From assembly GCF_008630915.1 (NCBI RefSeq), contig NZ_CP043909.1:2232001-2296000 (forward strand): a DNA stretch of 64,000 nucleotides, in the 5' to 3' direction. Source of the stretch: Acinetobacter suaedae. GTDB lineage: Bacteria > Pseudomonadota > Gammaproteobacteria > Pseudomonadales > Moraxellaceae. The position numbers were made by a program, and so were the translations under genes. This document shows positions 27,251 to 37,074 of the stretch, one piece after another; the stretch's first letter is position 1; every line of letters starts with the position of its first letter. The notes under the pieces are model-generated. The model was given only the letters and a program-made list of their open reading frames with translations. It did not search any database and was not told the DNA's origin.

Positions 27251-30200
27251 TATTTAAATGGCGTGTGCCGCCATGAACACAACATTTGAACAGGAAGATG
27301 CTGCATTAATTTTCTAAATGGCGTATGCCGCCATGAACTAGACACTCGCACAAGGTTACGCCCATCGAGGTTTCTAAATGGCGTATGCCGCCATGAACCA
27401 CTCGATCGGGTGAGGTCATGCACCATTGTTTTTCTAAATGGCGTATGCCGCCATGAACACACTCGGGGCAAAAGACGCGCTCGATCTGCGTTTCTAAATG
27501 GCGTATGCCGCCATGAACCAAAAGGTGCTGAATATTTTCAGCCACATACATTTCTAAATGGCGTATGCCGCCATGAACGCTGTGGTTTACCTTTATTGGC
27601 ACCATTTTCATTTCTAAATGGCGTATGCCGCCATGAACTAAGAAACTGCTCAATCGAAATTGTTGGTAATTTTCTAAATGGCGTATGCCGCCATGAACAC
27701 GCTGCTTTATTCAATGCTTCGTACTATTGATTTCTAAATGGCGTATGCCGCCATGAACTTATATCAACAATGAACGTAAAGGGTGGAAGTTTTCTAAATG
27801 GCGTATGCCGCCATGAACCAATGTCTGCAAAGTATCCGAATGATGGTATATTTCTAAATGGCGTATGCCGCCATGAACCACTAGGAACAGCTTATAATAA
27901 TGTTTGTTCGTTTCTAAATGGCGTATGCCGCCATGAACGACTCTGAGCAACGTAAAGGAAAACGGTCAAGTTTCTAAATGGCGTATGCCGCCATGAACTT
28001 TGTACCACGTCCATCCTGAAGTTGTGAATTTTTCTAAATGGCGTATGCCGCCATGAACTCAATCATGATTTTGGTGATTGGAACACATACTTTCTAAATG
28101 GCGTATGCCGCCATGAACACTTCGTTAGGTTATATTGTTCATTATGTTATTTTCTAAATGGCGTATGCCGCCATGAACTTGTAAAAATACCCCACCCTAC
28201 CCATGAAAGATTTCTAAATGGCGTATGCCGCCATGAACACTTAATTTCAAGATCAAATGGTGGCTCTATCTTTCTAAATGGCGTATGCCGCCATGAACCA
28301 TAGAGGTGTTTGCATCTGAAACATTTAAGTTTTCTAAATGGCGTATGCCGCCATGAACCATTGTTCTTTGCTAAACAAGTGATTAATTCATTTCTAAATG
28401 GCGTATGCCGCCATGAACTGGAAAGATGGGCTTGCTCTTAGACAACAGAATTTCTAAATGGCGTATGCCGCCATGAACACAACTTTACTTTGATGAATTT
28501 AAATCGGATTTTTCTAAATGGCGTATGCCGCCATGAACCTAAAGCGGATCGTTGAGAGCGTGGACTACGATTTCTAAATGGCGTATGCCGCCATGAACTC
28601 GAAGCCGCTAGCGTGGCTTGGCACCCCCTATTTCTAAATGGCGTATGCCGCCATGAACAAGTGCGAAAGCTGTTCGGGGGGCGTCGGCATTTTCTAAATG
28701 GCGTATGCCGCCATGAACTGGAGCTATCCGCTAAATACGTCCCGACCATTTTTCTAAATGGCGTATGCCGCCATGAACAATATTGCGGATTCAGTGGCTA
28801 CAGCAATCGCTTTCTAAATGGCGTATGCCGCCATGAACTTAATTTTTGTTTATTAGGAGATTGAATATGTTTTCTAAATGGCGTATGCCGCCATGAACTA
28901 TGCGATATCGCTACAATTCTATTGTGTTATTTTCTAAATGGCGTATGCCGCCATGAACGTAAATTCTACTTGACATGTGTTCAAAACTTTTTTCTAAATG
29001 GCGTATGCCGCCATGAACTCTTCTATTGCTACCAGACATCCAGACTTTGTTTTCTAAATGGCGTATGCCGCCATGAACTAAATAAATTTTTACCTAAAAT
29101 AAAAAATGTATTTCTAAATGGCGTATGCCGCCATGAACTATAGCGTGTTTTAGCAACTTTATCCTTTTATTTTCTAAATGGCGTATGCCGCCATGAACGC
29201 ACTGGACAAGATCACTGCTGCACTTCGCAATTTCTAAATGGCGTATGCCGCCATGAACTTAGTTAAAGGTTGGGTTAAAGAATATTATCATTTCTAAATG
29301 GCGTATGCCGCCATGAACACTTTAAAAATTCTTCTTGTCTTGGGCTAGATTTTCTAAATGGCGTATGCCGCCATGAACCGCTAATAGCGTGGGGACAATA
29401 TGAAGTACATTTTCTAAATGGCGTATGCCGCCATGAACATGAGCAATTATCAATCCCTAATAATTGCTATTTTCTAAATGGCGTATGCCGCCATGAACGT
29501 ATCACTATTACTACACAAGTGTAGAGTTGATTTCTAAATGGCGTATGCCGCCATGAACGGCACGTTGTATATATTAGAGAGACACTGTGTTTTCTAAATG
29601 GCGTATGCCGCCATGAACTATGCAAGATCGCTACAATTCTATTGTGTTATTTTCTAAATGGCGTATGCCGCCATGAACAAGCAGATTTACATTTTATGAA
29701 TAAATAATGATTTCTAAATGGCGTATGCCGCCATGAACGACTGTATGCCTACCCGATGTATTCTTCGTCATTTCTAAATGGCGTGTGCCGCCATGAACGG
29801 CCGTGAATTGACTGTTGTTTGGACTGAACATTTCTAAATGGCGTGTGCCGCCATGAACGTGCAGTTTAAAGATGGGAAAAGAACCATTAATTTCTAAATG
29901 GCGTGTGCCGCCATGAACCACGCCAGATATTATTTGGTAAAAAGACATTTTTTCTAAATGGCGTGTGCCGCCATGAACATTTTCACCATTACGGATCATC
30001 AGAAATGATTTTTCTAAATGGCGTGTGCCGCCATGAACATCCACCCATGCACTGCATATAGTGTTCATTTTTTCTAAATGGCGTGTGCCGCCATGAACGC
30101 ACAAGCATGGAATTAGGCGCTGATACTTCATTTCTAAATGGCGTGTGCCGCCATGAACCAGTAATGTATATTTAAGTTATTGATTCCAATTTTCTAAATG

Positions 30201-31358
30201 GCGTGTGCCGCCATGAACCAGTATTTGTACTTTCATATGACAAGTTGTCATTTCTAAATGGCGTGTGCCGCCATGAACATGTTTGGCAAGCACCACAGGC
30301 TTACCCAGATTTTCTAAATGGCGTGTGCCGCCATGAACTACATGGGGATGGACTCAGTCACTAAGCAATGTTTCTAAATGGCGTGTGCCGCCATGAACGA
30401 ATTTACACAAGAATTTTATCGAGAGGGTAATTTCTAAATGGCGTGTGCCGCCATGAACATGATGTTCTCGACTGTGATATCTCGTTTTGTTTTCTAAATG
30501 GCGTGTGCCGCCATGAACATACGAATGAACTTGTATGTGAAACTCATGGTTTTCTAAATGGCGTGTGCCGCCATGAACAAATGAAGAAGAACTTCCTTTC
30601 TGATAAACAATTTCTAAATGGCGTGTGCCGCCATGAACAATCGACTGTTTCAGGCGGTGGAACCTATCTATTTCTAAATGGCGTGTGCCGCCATGAACAT
30701 GTTTATCCGACAAATATATCAAGATTTGAATTTCTAAATGGCGTGTGCCGCCATGAACTCAATGTTCAATATCAAATTATTGATGATTTTTTTCTAAATG
30801 GCGTGTGCCGCCATGAACCGATGATTGGCATAAGATTCGCCGTGTTGATTTTTCTAAATGGCGTGTGCCGCCATGAACATACTTCGATTACAGACGTTTT
30901 ACTTATTTATTTTCTAAATGGCGTGTGCCGCCATGAACCAGTATTGGCATTTCTTGTCGGCTTGTTTACTTTTCTAAATGGCGTGTGCCGCCATGAACAC
31001 ATCAAGAAATAGCACATCAAAAAAAGTTAATTTCTAAATGGCGTGTGCCGCCATGAACGATCCATTGCTATTAAGCAAACAAGCACGCACTTTCTAAATG
31101 GCGTGTGCCGCCATGAACTCTCAATACGCTTTTTAAGTTCCATCATCTGTTTTCTAAATGGCGTGTGCCGCCATGAACACGAACAGAATAAAATTGATTC
31201 TGTAGACATATTTCTAAATGGCGTGTGCCGCCATGAACATCACCGCACCAGCATACAAATTCATCTTTCATTTCTAAATGGCGTGTGCCGCCATGAACTT
31301 CCTTTGCGCTCAACTGTAGCATCAGCTAGTTTTCTAAATGGCGTGTGCCGCCATGAAC
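27251..31358 (-). CRISPR. Type I-F CRISPR array: 69 repeats of 28 bp, 68 spacers of 32 bp
   Basis: Repeats recur every 60 bp without exception from 27251 to 31331. In crRNA orientation (minus strand) the repeat begins GTTCATGGCG and ends CGCCATTTAGAAA, and folds into a six-bp stem ATGGCG/CGCCAT, as Cas6f needs. The loop is GCATA in 41 contiguous leader-distal repeats (27311-29738) and GCACA in 27 leader-proximal repeats (29771-31358). The extreme distal repeat (27251-27278) has GCACA and a changed 3' end (TTTAAATA for TTTAGAAA). The leader lies on the cas6f side, so spacers nearest 31358 are the newest. Orientation follows the canonical I-F repeat ends GTTC...AGAAA and the position of the cas genes. 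Confidence 0.99.
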
Positions 31359-31490
31359 TATAAAATTATAGTAAAAATATAAGTTACAACAAGTACTTAT
31401 CATGGGTTTTAGCAATTTACCCAATCAAAAAATGACTTATTGTAACTTATTGATTTTATTAAGCTGTTAAAGAGTAGAAAAAATATTGGG
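31359..31490 (-). promoter_or_regulatory. CRISPR leader
   Basis: The 132-bp AT-rich region between cas6f and the first repeat is where the array promoter and integration signals should lie. It contains a perfect IHF consensus match (31443-31455) and a 16-bp inverted repeat with one mismatch (31379-31394 and 31435-31450), which encloses a smaller one (TGGGT 31403-31407, ACCCA 31419-31423). Confidence 0.85.
31443..31455 (-). promoter_or_regulatory. IHF-consensus site in the CRISPR leader
   Basis: On the minus strand AATCAATAAGTTA matches the IHF consensus WATCAANNNNTTR at every fixed position. IHF bends the leader for spacer integration in type I-E and I-F systems; use here is inferred. It lies 85 bases from the first repeat. 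Confidence 0.7.
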
Positions 31491-32102
31491 TCAAAATTCT
31501 GGAACTGTTGCCATTCGACTTAGCCCATACGTTCCAAACTCTCCATCTTTTGCCTCATCAACAAGAGATTTACCAATATATAAACGATAGGGTCGATCTA
31601 TATTTTGCTCTCGTTTTGCACTCAGACTTTTTAAACTCACATAAGGCTCAAGGATAGGTTGCTCAATATATTGTTTAAAATGTTGCTTAGCTTCATCCAA
31701 AGAAATATTTCGACGTTGCGCTTGATGAACTATACGCTCCTCAACACTCATCTTCGGATTGACTCGATAATAGTGTGCATGACCAGTAACCTTGGCTTGA
31801 GGTACTTCTCTCGGTTGAATGATATGAACATAGTCGATTAATCGTTCTAGCCATTTACCTAAATTAAGCTGTTGTAGCTGATTTTCCGAGCTGGCAAACA
31901 CACGAATTTTTGTACCCAAAAAACCAATTTTCTTTTGCTCATTCATACGATATTGAGGGAAAGATACGCCAAAGGATATTCTTCCCTGCTCATTACTATG
32001 TTCGGCAAAAGCAATATGAAGCTGGGTATAAACTTTTGACCATAATTCAAATAGAGAAAAATCAGGGCTATCCATTATAGTTACTTCAATATAATAGTTC
32101 AT
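31491..32102 (-). CDS. cas6f: CRISPR pre-crRNA endoribonuclease Cas6f (Csy4)
   Basis: Cuts the array transcript at the base of the repeat hairpin and stays bound to the crRNA 3' end. Its N-terminus MNYYIEVTIM and the segment LHIAFAEHSNEQGRISFGVSFP align with Pseudomonas Csy4, placing H29 at the catalytic histidine position. The Arg-rich helix that reads the repeat stem lies further on (about 120-150: MSVEERIVHQAQRR). Length (203) is close to Csy4 (187). It is the last gene of the cas operon, nine bases after cas5fv, and the leader begins right after its stop. Confidence 0.93.
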   Translation of the reverse strand: MNYYIEVTIMDSPDFSLFELWSKVYTQLHIAFAEHSNEQGRISFGVSFPQYRMNEQKKIGFLGTKIRVFASSENQLQQLNLGKWLERLIDYVHIIQPREVPQAKVTGHAHYYRVNPKMSVEERIVHQAQRRNISLDEAKQHFKQYIEQPILEPYVSLKSLSAKREQNIDRPYRLYIGKSLVDEAKDGEFGTYGLSRMATVPEF

Positions 32103-32111
32103 ATATTTACC

Positions 32112-33107
32112 CTAAACTCGAATATCTGTAACATAAGCCAAACCTTTTTTTCCTAAGTAAAAAGAAGATACGCCCGCATTTTCAATCTTTTCTTCTAAAT
32201 CTTTGGCTTGCTCTCTAGAAATATTCAAATGAATTTCTAACCGACCATTATTAGCTTTTGTAAGCATTTTAGTGGGTTCTGAAACTTTCTTGGAGGGAAG
32301 CACATAAGGTGAGCCCCATGATTTCTTTTTACCACCCGTCGAATACCGAGCCATAAAATCTTTTTCTGTGAAAATACCTGATAAAGATATCCCTGTTAAT
32401 TTCCCTTGAGGTGATAGAACAGAACTGACGTCATATTTTTTTCTCAACTGATTTAACTGCCAATAAATAAGTAAAGCATATATAGTAGATATATTTACTT
32501 TATTTTCAAAATTTTTCATCTCAAAATCAATTAGATGTTTTTCAAACTTTTCAATCAGTTTTAAAATTTCACCCTCGTTGTTTATTGCTCCACTAAAGCT
32601 AGATAAACGATTTTTGATGTCTATAGGATGAATTTTTTTCTCAAACTTTGATAAATCAATTTTTTCATCATTCAATACATAGCTGATGACCTCATTAATC
32701 TCAAGGAAAAGTATTCCCCATAAAGATAATGAATAATTAGATGTAAAAGATAAATCCGCCGCCTTGACAATACCTGTAAATGCTTTTGGATCTTCACTAT
32801 CTTTACTTACGTTTCTTAAATAGACAATCTCTGAAGTTTCTTCAGCTTTATCAAAAAAAGTAACTTGATCTTCTATTTCTTTAAAAAAGTAGTCAGTTCT
32901 CTGACGAGCTTTAAATAATTTCTTTTGTTCTCCTATCAGACGATTCAAAATTCCCATAACAGTATTATGAGTAATTCCAACTTCTTTGAAATTTTTTGGT
33001 AACTGTTTTGAGGTAGCAATAAAATTACGCTTTAAATCCCCATCCTCCTTTTCATCGGACAAAAAAGAATTTCGCCAAGAGGATTCATATTCAATAATAA
33101 TTTTCAT
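32112..33107 (-). CDS. cas5fv: Cas5fv of the type I-F2 (I-Fv) Cascade
   Basis: Binds the crRNA 5' handle. In the minimal I-F2 complex its extra domain takes over PAM recognition from the missing large subunit Cas8f. The N-terminus MKIIIEYESSWRNSF and the segment HNTVMGILNRLIGEQKKL agree with the Shewanella putrefaciens Cas5fv as I remember it, and the length (331) is similar. A Lys/Asn-rich middle section (about 150-230) probably forms the inserted domain. It lies between cas7fv (12-base gap) and cas6f. An alternative reading as Csy1 or Csy2 is rejected: neither length nor motifs fit. Confidence 0.88.
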   Translation of the reverse strand: MKIIIEYESSWRNSFLSDEKEDGDLKRNFIATSKQLPKNFKEVGITHNTVMGILNRLIGEQKKLFKARQRTDYFFKEIEDQVTFFDKAEETSEIVYLRNVSKDSEDPKAFTGIVKAADLSFTSNYSLSLWGILFLEINEVISYVLNDEKIDLSKFEKKIHPIDIKNRLSSFSGAINNEGEILKLIEKFEKHLIDFEMKNFENKVNISTIYALLIYWQLNQLRKKYDVSSVLSPQGKLTGISLSGIFTEKDFMARYSTGGKKKSWGSPYVLPSKKVSEPTKMLTKANNGRLEIHLNISREQAKDLEEKIENAGVSSFYLGKKGLAYVTDIRV

Positions 33108-33119
33108 AATTCCTCCTCA

Positions 33120-34112
33120 TTAGACTGTTTCATAATAAATAGCATAGTCTGTTAGAGGTTCGGAATTCACCTGACCTTGCAATTTAGGTTGTTTAATACG
33201 CATCATTTTATGACTATCGTTATAATCCACTTCTACTGTATCGACACACATATAGCCTTTAGCTTGTTTAATGACTAGTTCTTCAAGCATTTTTAACATT
33301 TCATTTACTAAAATATCTATTGCCGTATTGTCTAATAAAACACCAGCTTCATATTCCTTATATATCGATCCTTTACGTGCATATTTTTCATTAAAAATCG
33401 CTTTTGGTTCTCTTGATGGATCTAAGCTTTTAATAAAATCTTGAATTCGTTGAGCAATCTTATCACCAGTATTGTCTTTATTATCAACGATCATTGCAGC
33501 ACGATCAAAATTCTTATCAAGAGAAATGAATTGCAAATGCTCAATACTAATAGAGCCATAAGCTTCATATTCAGTATCTCCAAAAGTAATTTTTGAAAAT
33601 ATACTGTTACTTGATTCCTCACCTTTTTTATTCAATTCTTTTTCTTTAGAACCAGCACGCCCCATCTGTTCATAATTACCGTTTCTCAGTTGATCCACAA
33701 AATCAGTAATCAATAAGGCGCTCGTTCTTTTAAATTGATCACCCTGAGGAATTACATACCCTCTAATAAGACCCGTAATTGATGCTAATAAATCAACCAT
33801 AGGTTTATCTTTTGCATTACTCACATCATATGTTTGATCTTTAAAGAGATGATGACGAATACAATTCTGACTAATATATAATCGATTTTTTTCAAAATCG
33901 ACTTCTCTAGGATCTTTCTTATATAAGAAGCCTTTATCAGATTTTTCACCTGTTAAATTTGTATATCCTCGTAATTTAGGAACACTATGGTTTGTTGAAT
34001 CTTTTGCCATTCCCTCATGACGAATGGCAACATTCCCATTCCAATTCACTACCCCATAACCATATGCAGTAATTTTAAAGTCCACGCTTTTTACGCCAGT
34101 TACTTTAGCCAT
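33120..34112 (-). CDS. cas7fv: Cas7fv backbone subunit of the type I-F2 Cascade
   Basis: Forms the helical backbone along the crRNA spacer. The N-terminus MAKVTGVKSVDFKITAYGYG, the block YISQNCIRHHLF and TFGDTEYEAYGSISIEHLQF are strongly like the S. putrefaciens Cas7fv from memory, and clearly different from Csy3 of canonical I-F1 systems. Length (330) fits. It starts one base after the cas2-3 stop codon, so translation is probably coupled. The order cas1, cas2-3, cas7fv, cas5fv, cas6f equals the described I-Fv operon. Confidence 0.9.
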   Translation of the reverse strand: MAKVTGVKSVDFKITAYGYGVVNWNGNVAIRHEGMAKDSTNHSVPKLRGYTNLTGEKSDKGFLYKKDPREVDFEKNRLYISQNCIRHHLFKDQTYDVSNAKDKPMVDLLASITGLIRGYVIPQGDQFKRTSALLITDFVDQLRNGNYEQMGRAGSKEKELNKKGEESSNSIFSKITFGDTEYEAYGSISIEHLQFISLDKNFDRAAMIVDNKDNTGDKIAQRIQDFIKSLDPSREPKAIFNEKYARKGSIYKEYEAGVLLDNTAIDILVNEMLKMLEELVIKQAKGYMCVDTVEVDYNDSHKMMRIKQPKLQGQVNSEPLTDYAIYYETV

Positions 34113-34113
34113 G

Positions 34114-37074
34114 TTATTTTTCCTCTTGTGTTGTTGTTAAAAATTTTAATTTATCCAATGATATAGAGCCTATTGGCTGTTTATCACTTATTGCATAATA
34201 GATTGCTTCAGGATGTCGAACCCCTGTTCCACCCACTTTATTAAGATCATCTTCGATATAACTTAAATACAAGGGAAAATCAGCATCTCGTGCATAGTTT
34301 TCCAAAACTGCACAACGAGCTTGCTGTTTTTTCTCAGGAATTCCTTTGACAGGATGTGTCGAATCAACATTGCCATGCTTTTGTGCAATAAAGCTCATCA
34401 ACCCTAAATCTTTGATAATATTTAAAGATTCTGTCAGATTGTCATATTCAGTTGTATCATCCAAAGGTGGCGTATAAGCATATTTATTTTCGAATATTGG
34501 TTGTTTAAAATCATTCAAATTTAAAACCGCCAATTGCACAAAACGACTATCGCCTCGCAATGAGTTTTTACTAATCTTAGACTTCCTTCCAGTCGTCTTA
34601 GATTTCATCAGTTTGGTGGGTTCAGTCACTTTTTTATTGATTAGATCAATGCTTTTCTTTAATGCTTTATCCATATCTTGAATAACAGCAGACCTATCAC
34701 CCAATCGTCCTTGTTGGCTGTAAAACTCACGATAAAACTTATATAGTTCGGTAATTTTAAATACTTTTCCATTTAAATGATCTTGTAAAAAGTCGTACCA
34801 TGCTTTGGTCGTTTGCAAGCTATTTAACTGATTTAAAAAATAAGCCATTGAACCTTTACAACTTCCTTTTTTCACATTTTCAGTAATCGCAACTTGTAAA
34901 ATATTAACCAATTCATTTTCACCAAAACGATCTAAGCGCCCCATACGCTGTAACATATTTTCAGGTGAGGTCATTTCAGTTAACATATATTTACACGTAA
35001 TATTTAATGATGCTTGAACAATAGGTCCACTCCTTAAAACATCATATTTTTGCGAACCATTCTTTTTAAACGAATCAAAGACTTCATCAAACCATCGCTT
35101 TTTATCACTACGCTTATATTTGGAGTGGAATAAAACACTATTTTCATTATCTTTCTGATAAATAAAGCCAAGTTGTGCCGTCTGCGCAGTATTCGAAATA
35201 ATGAATGTTTGATCTAAGTAATTTTTATAAAATGGATTCCCAAAAAATATTGATTCATCATATTCAATAAAATCAATTTTATATTCACTCGGATTAAAAG
35301 ATAACATTTCAAGTACGTCATCCTCATGCACATTTAAAATATTTTCTAAATAATAATAATGTGGCGTTGCAGATACCAACAAAGTATTTTTTTCATGCTT
35401 TCTACGCATGTTTTTATTGGCAATTAATTCTGCAAATAGTATATTAAAAATCTCCATGCCAATATATTCGTGATATTCATCGAATATCACATGTGCATCC
35501 ATAAAAGGCAATAAACTATTCACATTGGTATGTGTGACAATTGAGCCTAAAATTTGGTCAATTGTAGTGACAACCACATCACCTGAAAAAGGCTCTGGCT
35601 CGTTTTTAATTTTTCCGTTCTCATTAAAGTATTTAAACTCACCTGTCAAAATCTCAACTTTTGCATCAGGTAAATAATCCTGTGTTAATTCTTCAAATAT
35701 TCCTTGGCAAACTTGAACGCGTGGGCAAACCCAAATAATTTTCTTAGCATCTTTAAGCCTTGCCCATTCCAAAGCAATTTTAGTTTTACCACACCCCGCA
35801 GGACCTGCAAGCACAGCGATGTCCCGTAAATCGGCAAGCTCCTGTGCAACTTGATTTTGCTTTTGTGTTCTTTCACTATCTGGGAACTTATGTGCTACAT
35901 TTTTTAAATGTTCTACTAAATCGGATAAAATTTCTTGATCATCTAACAGTTCATCTAATCTTTTTTCTACAATATATTCCATTAAATCTTGAGCTGTTTG
36001 CTTTGATATAATACGGTCAGCACTGATGATGCAAGCGCGCAATAAATTATGCTGCGCATTAATTTGAATTTTTCCAGTCAATACATCAGTCGAATCTGTA
36101 CTCGTATAAGATTTAAATTCAGGAAAATTTCTACTTTTAAAATTATATTCAAAATTTTCAATCAGTGTAGTTAAGTTTTCATCATTCCAAGGCAAATGTT
36201 GTTCAATATAATCAATCGTATTAAAATTTTTAGCGATTGCATTTATACGTTTAATAACATTAATACTATTTTTAACTAAAAATGAAAATTGTTCGGCATT
36301 GATATTTTTAATCAAATATTCATAGGCTTTGTAACTACCCGTAAAATCATCATTTTGACGATAGGGTTTAGCATGATGCCAATACAAAATATGCTGAACA
36401 CTTTCCTTCTGACGATTATTCAACCCCTTACATTGCATCTCTAAAAAATTAAATATTAATAATGAAATTTCATTATGACGAGGATGTTTATCAAAACTAA
36501 ATTTCCCTTTTTCGATATGCTGTCCATCCTCCATATCATCAGGTTGTTTTGCTTTTTTAACCCAATCCTGAAAATGAGGATCTAACTTACCAAGATCATG
36601 CAAGCAACCTGCTAAAAATGCCACTTTAGATAAATTTTTATGTTCATCATTATCAACAACTTTTTTAAACAGCTGTTGTGCTAAATAACCAATGGCAAAT
36701 GAATGTTCTGCTAACGGTTGTAATTGAGTATTTGCATAAAACTCTTCTTTCTTCGCTTTCATTGTTATTACATCCATAAATACTTCTTTTTGTGTACTAT
36801 TCACAGGCACAATCCCCTGCTCATTAAACTTATTACGATTTCCCACAATCCATAAAAGTTCACTTCTACGCCGACCACGAATCCAATGGCAACTCACTGC
36901 GGTATTCTTCGTGACTGTTTTTCTCAATAGTTTTTTAACCGCTAACAAACCATCTTCAGTAATCACCGTTTGCCAAGTGTTATCCCCTATACGGTCAGCA
37001 AATGCATCTAACACACGACGCGTTCGAGGAATCGCTTTCTTTTCACATTGGGAAATAAAAGTGACGATCATCAT
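34114..37074 (-). CDS. cas3: Cas2-Cas3 fusion, CRISPR nuclease-helicase of type I-F
   Basis: Joins the adaptation factor Cas2 (residues 1 to about 95) to the HD nuclease and SF2 helicase of Cas3, a fusion diagnostic for type I-F. The HD pair is H159-D160 (GCLHDLGKLDPHF), with HPRHNE and YWHHAKP following as metal ligands. The helicase has Walker A AGPAGCGKT (423-431), motif II D532-E-Y-H535, SAT at 568-570 and motif VI QRMGRLDRFG. DEYH in motif II departs from the commoner DEAH/DEVH but keeps the catalytic acids. Its start overlaps cas1 by four bases. All active sites look intact, so target degradation should be functional. Confidence 0.95.
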   Translation of the reverse strand: MMIVTFISQCEKKAIPRTRRVLDAFADRIGDNTWQTVITEDGLLAVKKLLRKTVTKNTAVSCHWIRGRRRSELLWIVGNRNKFNEQGIVPVNSTQKEVFMDVITMKAKKEEFYANTQLQPLAEHSFAIGYLAQQLFKKVVDNDEHKNLSKVAFLAGCLHDLGKLDPHFQDWVKKAKQPDDMEDGQHIEKGKFSFDKHPRHNEISLLIFNFLEMQCKGLNNRQKESVQHILYWHHAKPYRQNDDFTGSYKAYEYLIKNINAEQFSFLVKNSINVIKRINAIAKNFNTIDYIEQHLPWNDENLTTLIENFEYNFKSRNFPEFKSYTSTDSTDVLTGKIQINAQHNLLRACIISADRIISKQTAQDLMEYIVEKRLDELLDDQEILSDLVEHLKNVAHKFPDSERTQKQNQVAQELADLRDIAVLAGPAGCGKTKIALEWARLKDAKKIIWVCPRVQVCQGIFEELTQDYLPDAKVEILTGEFKYFNENGKIKNEPEPFSGDVVVTTIDQILGSIVTHTNVNSLLPFMDAHVIFDEYHEYIGMEIFNILFAELIANKNMRRKHEKNTLLVSATPHYYYLENILNVHEDDVLEMLSFNPSEYKIDFIEYDESIFFGNPFYKNYLDQTFIISNTAQTAQLGFIYQKDNENSVLFHSKYKRSDKKRWFDEVFDSFKKNGSQKYDVLRSGPIVQASLNITCKYMLTEMTSPENMLQRMGRLDRFGENELVNILQVAITENVKKGSCKGSMAYFLNQLNSLQTTKAWYDFLQDHLNGKVFKITELYKFYREFYSQQGRLGDRSAVIQDMDKALKKSIDLINKKVTEPTKLMKSKTTGRKSKISKNSLRGDSRFVQLAVLNLNDFKQPIFENKYAYTPPLDDTTEYDNLTESLNIIKDLGLMSFIAQKHGNVDSTHPVKGIPEKKQQARCAVLENYARDADFPLYLSYIEDDLNKVGGTGVRHPEAIYYAISDKQPIGSISLDKLKFLTTTQEEK

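Noticed and set aside
28438..28900. GC-rich spacers as a separate inserted element
   Set aside because: Spacers around 28539-28810 are richer in G+C than the others, but period and repeats are unchanged, so they are ordinary spacers from GC-richer targets.
27250..31363. Several open frames on both strands through 27250-31363 (for example repeated HGGIRHLE or FLNGVCRHE units)
   Set aside because: They arise because the 60-bp CRISPR period is a multiple of three and repeats lack stops in some frames. They are translation artefacts of the array, not genes or repeat proteins.
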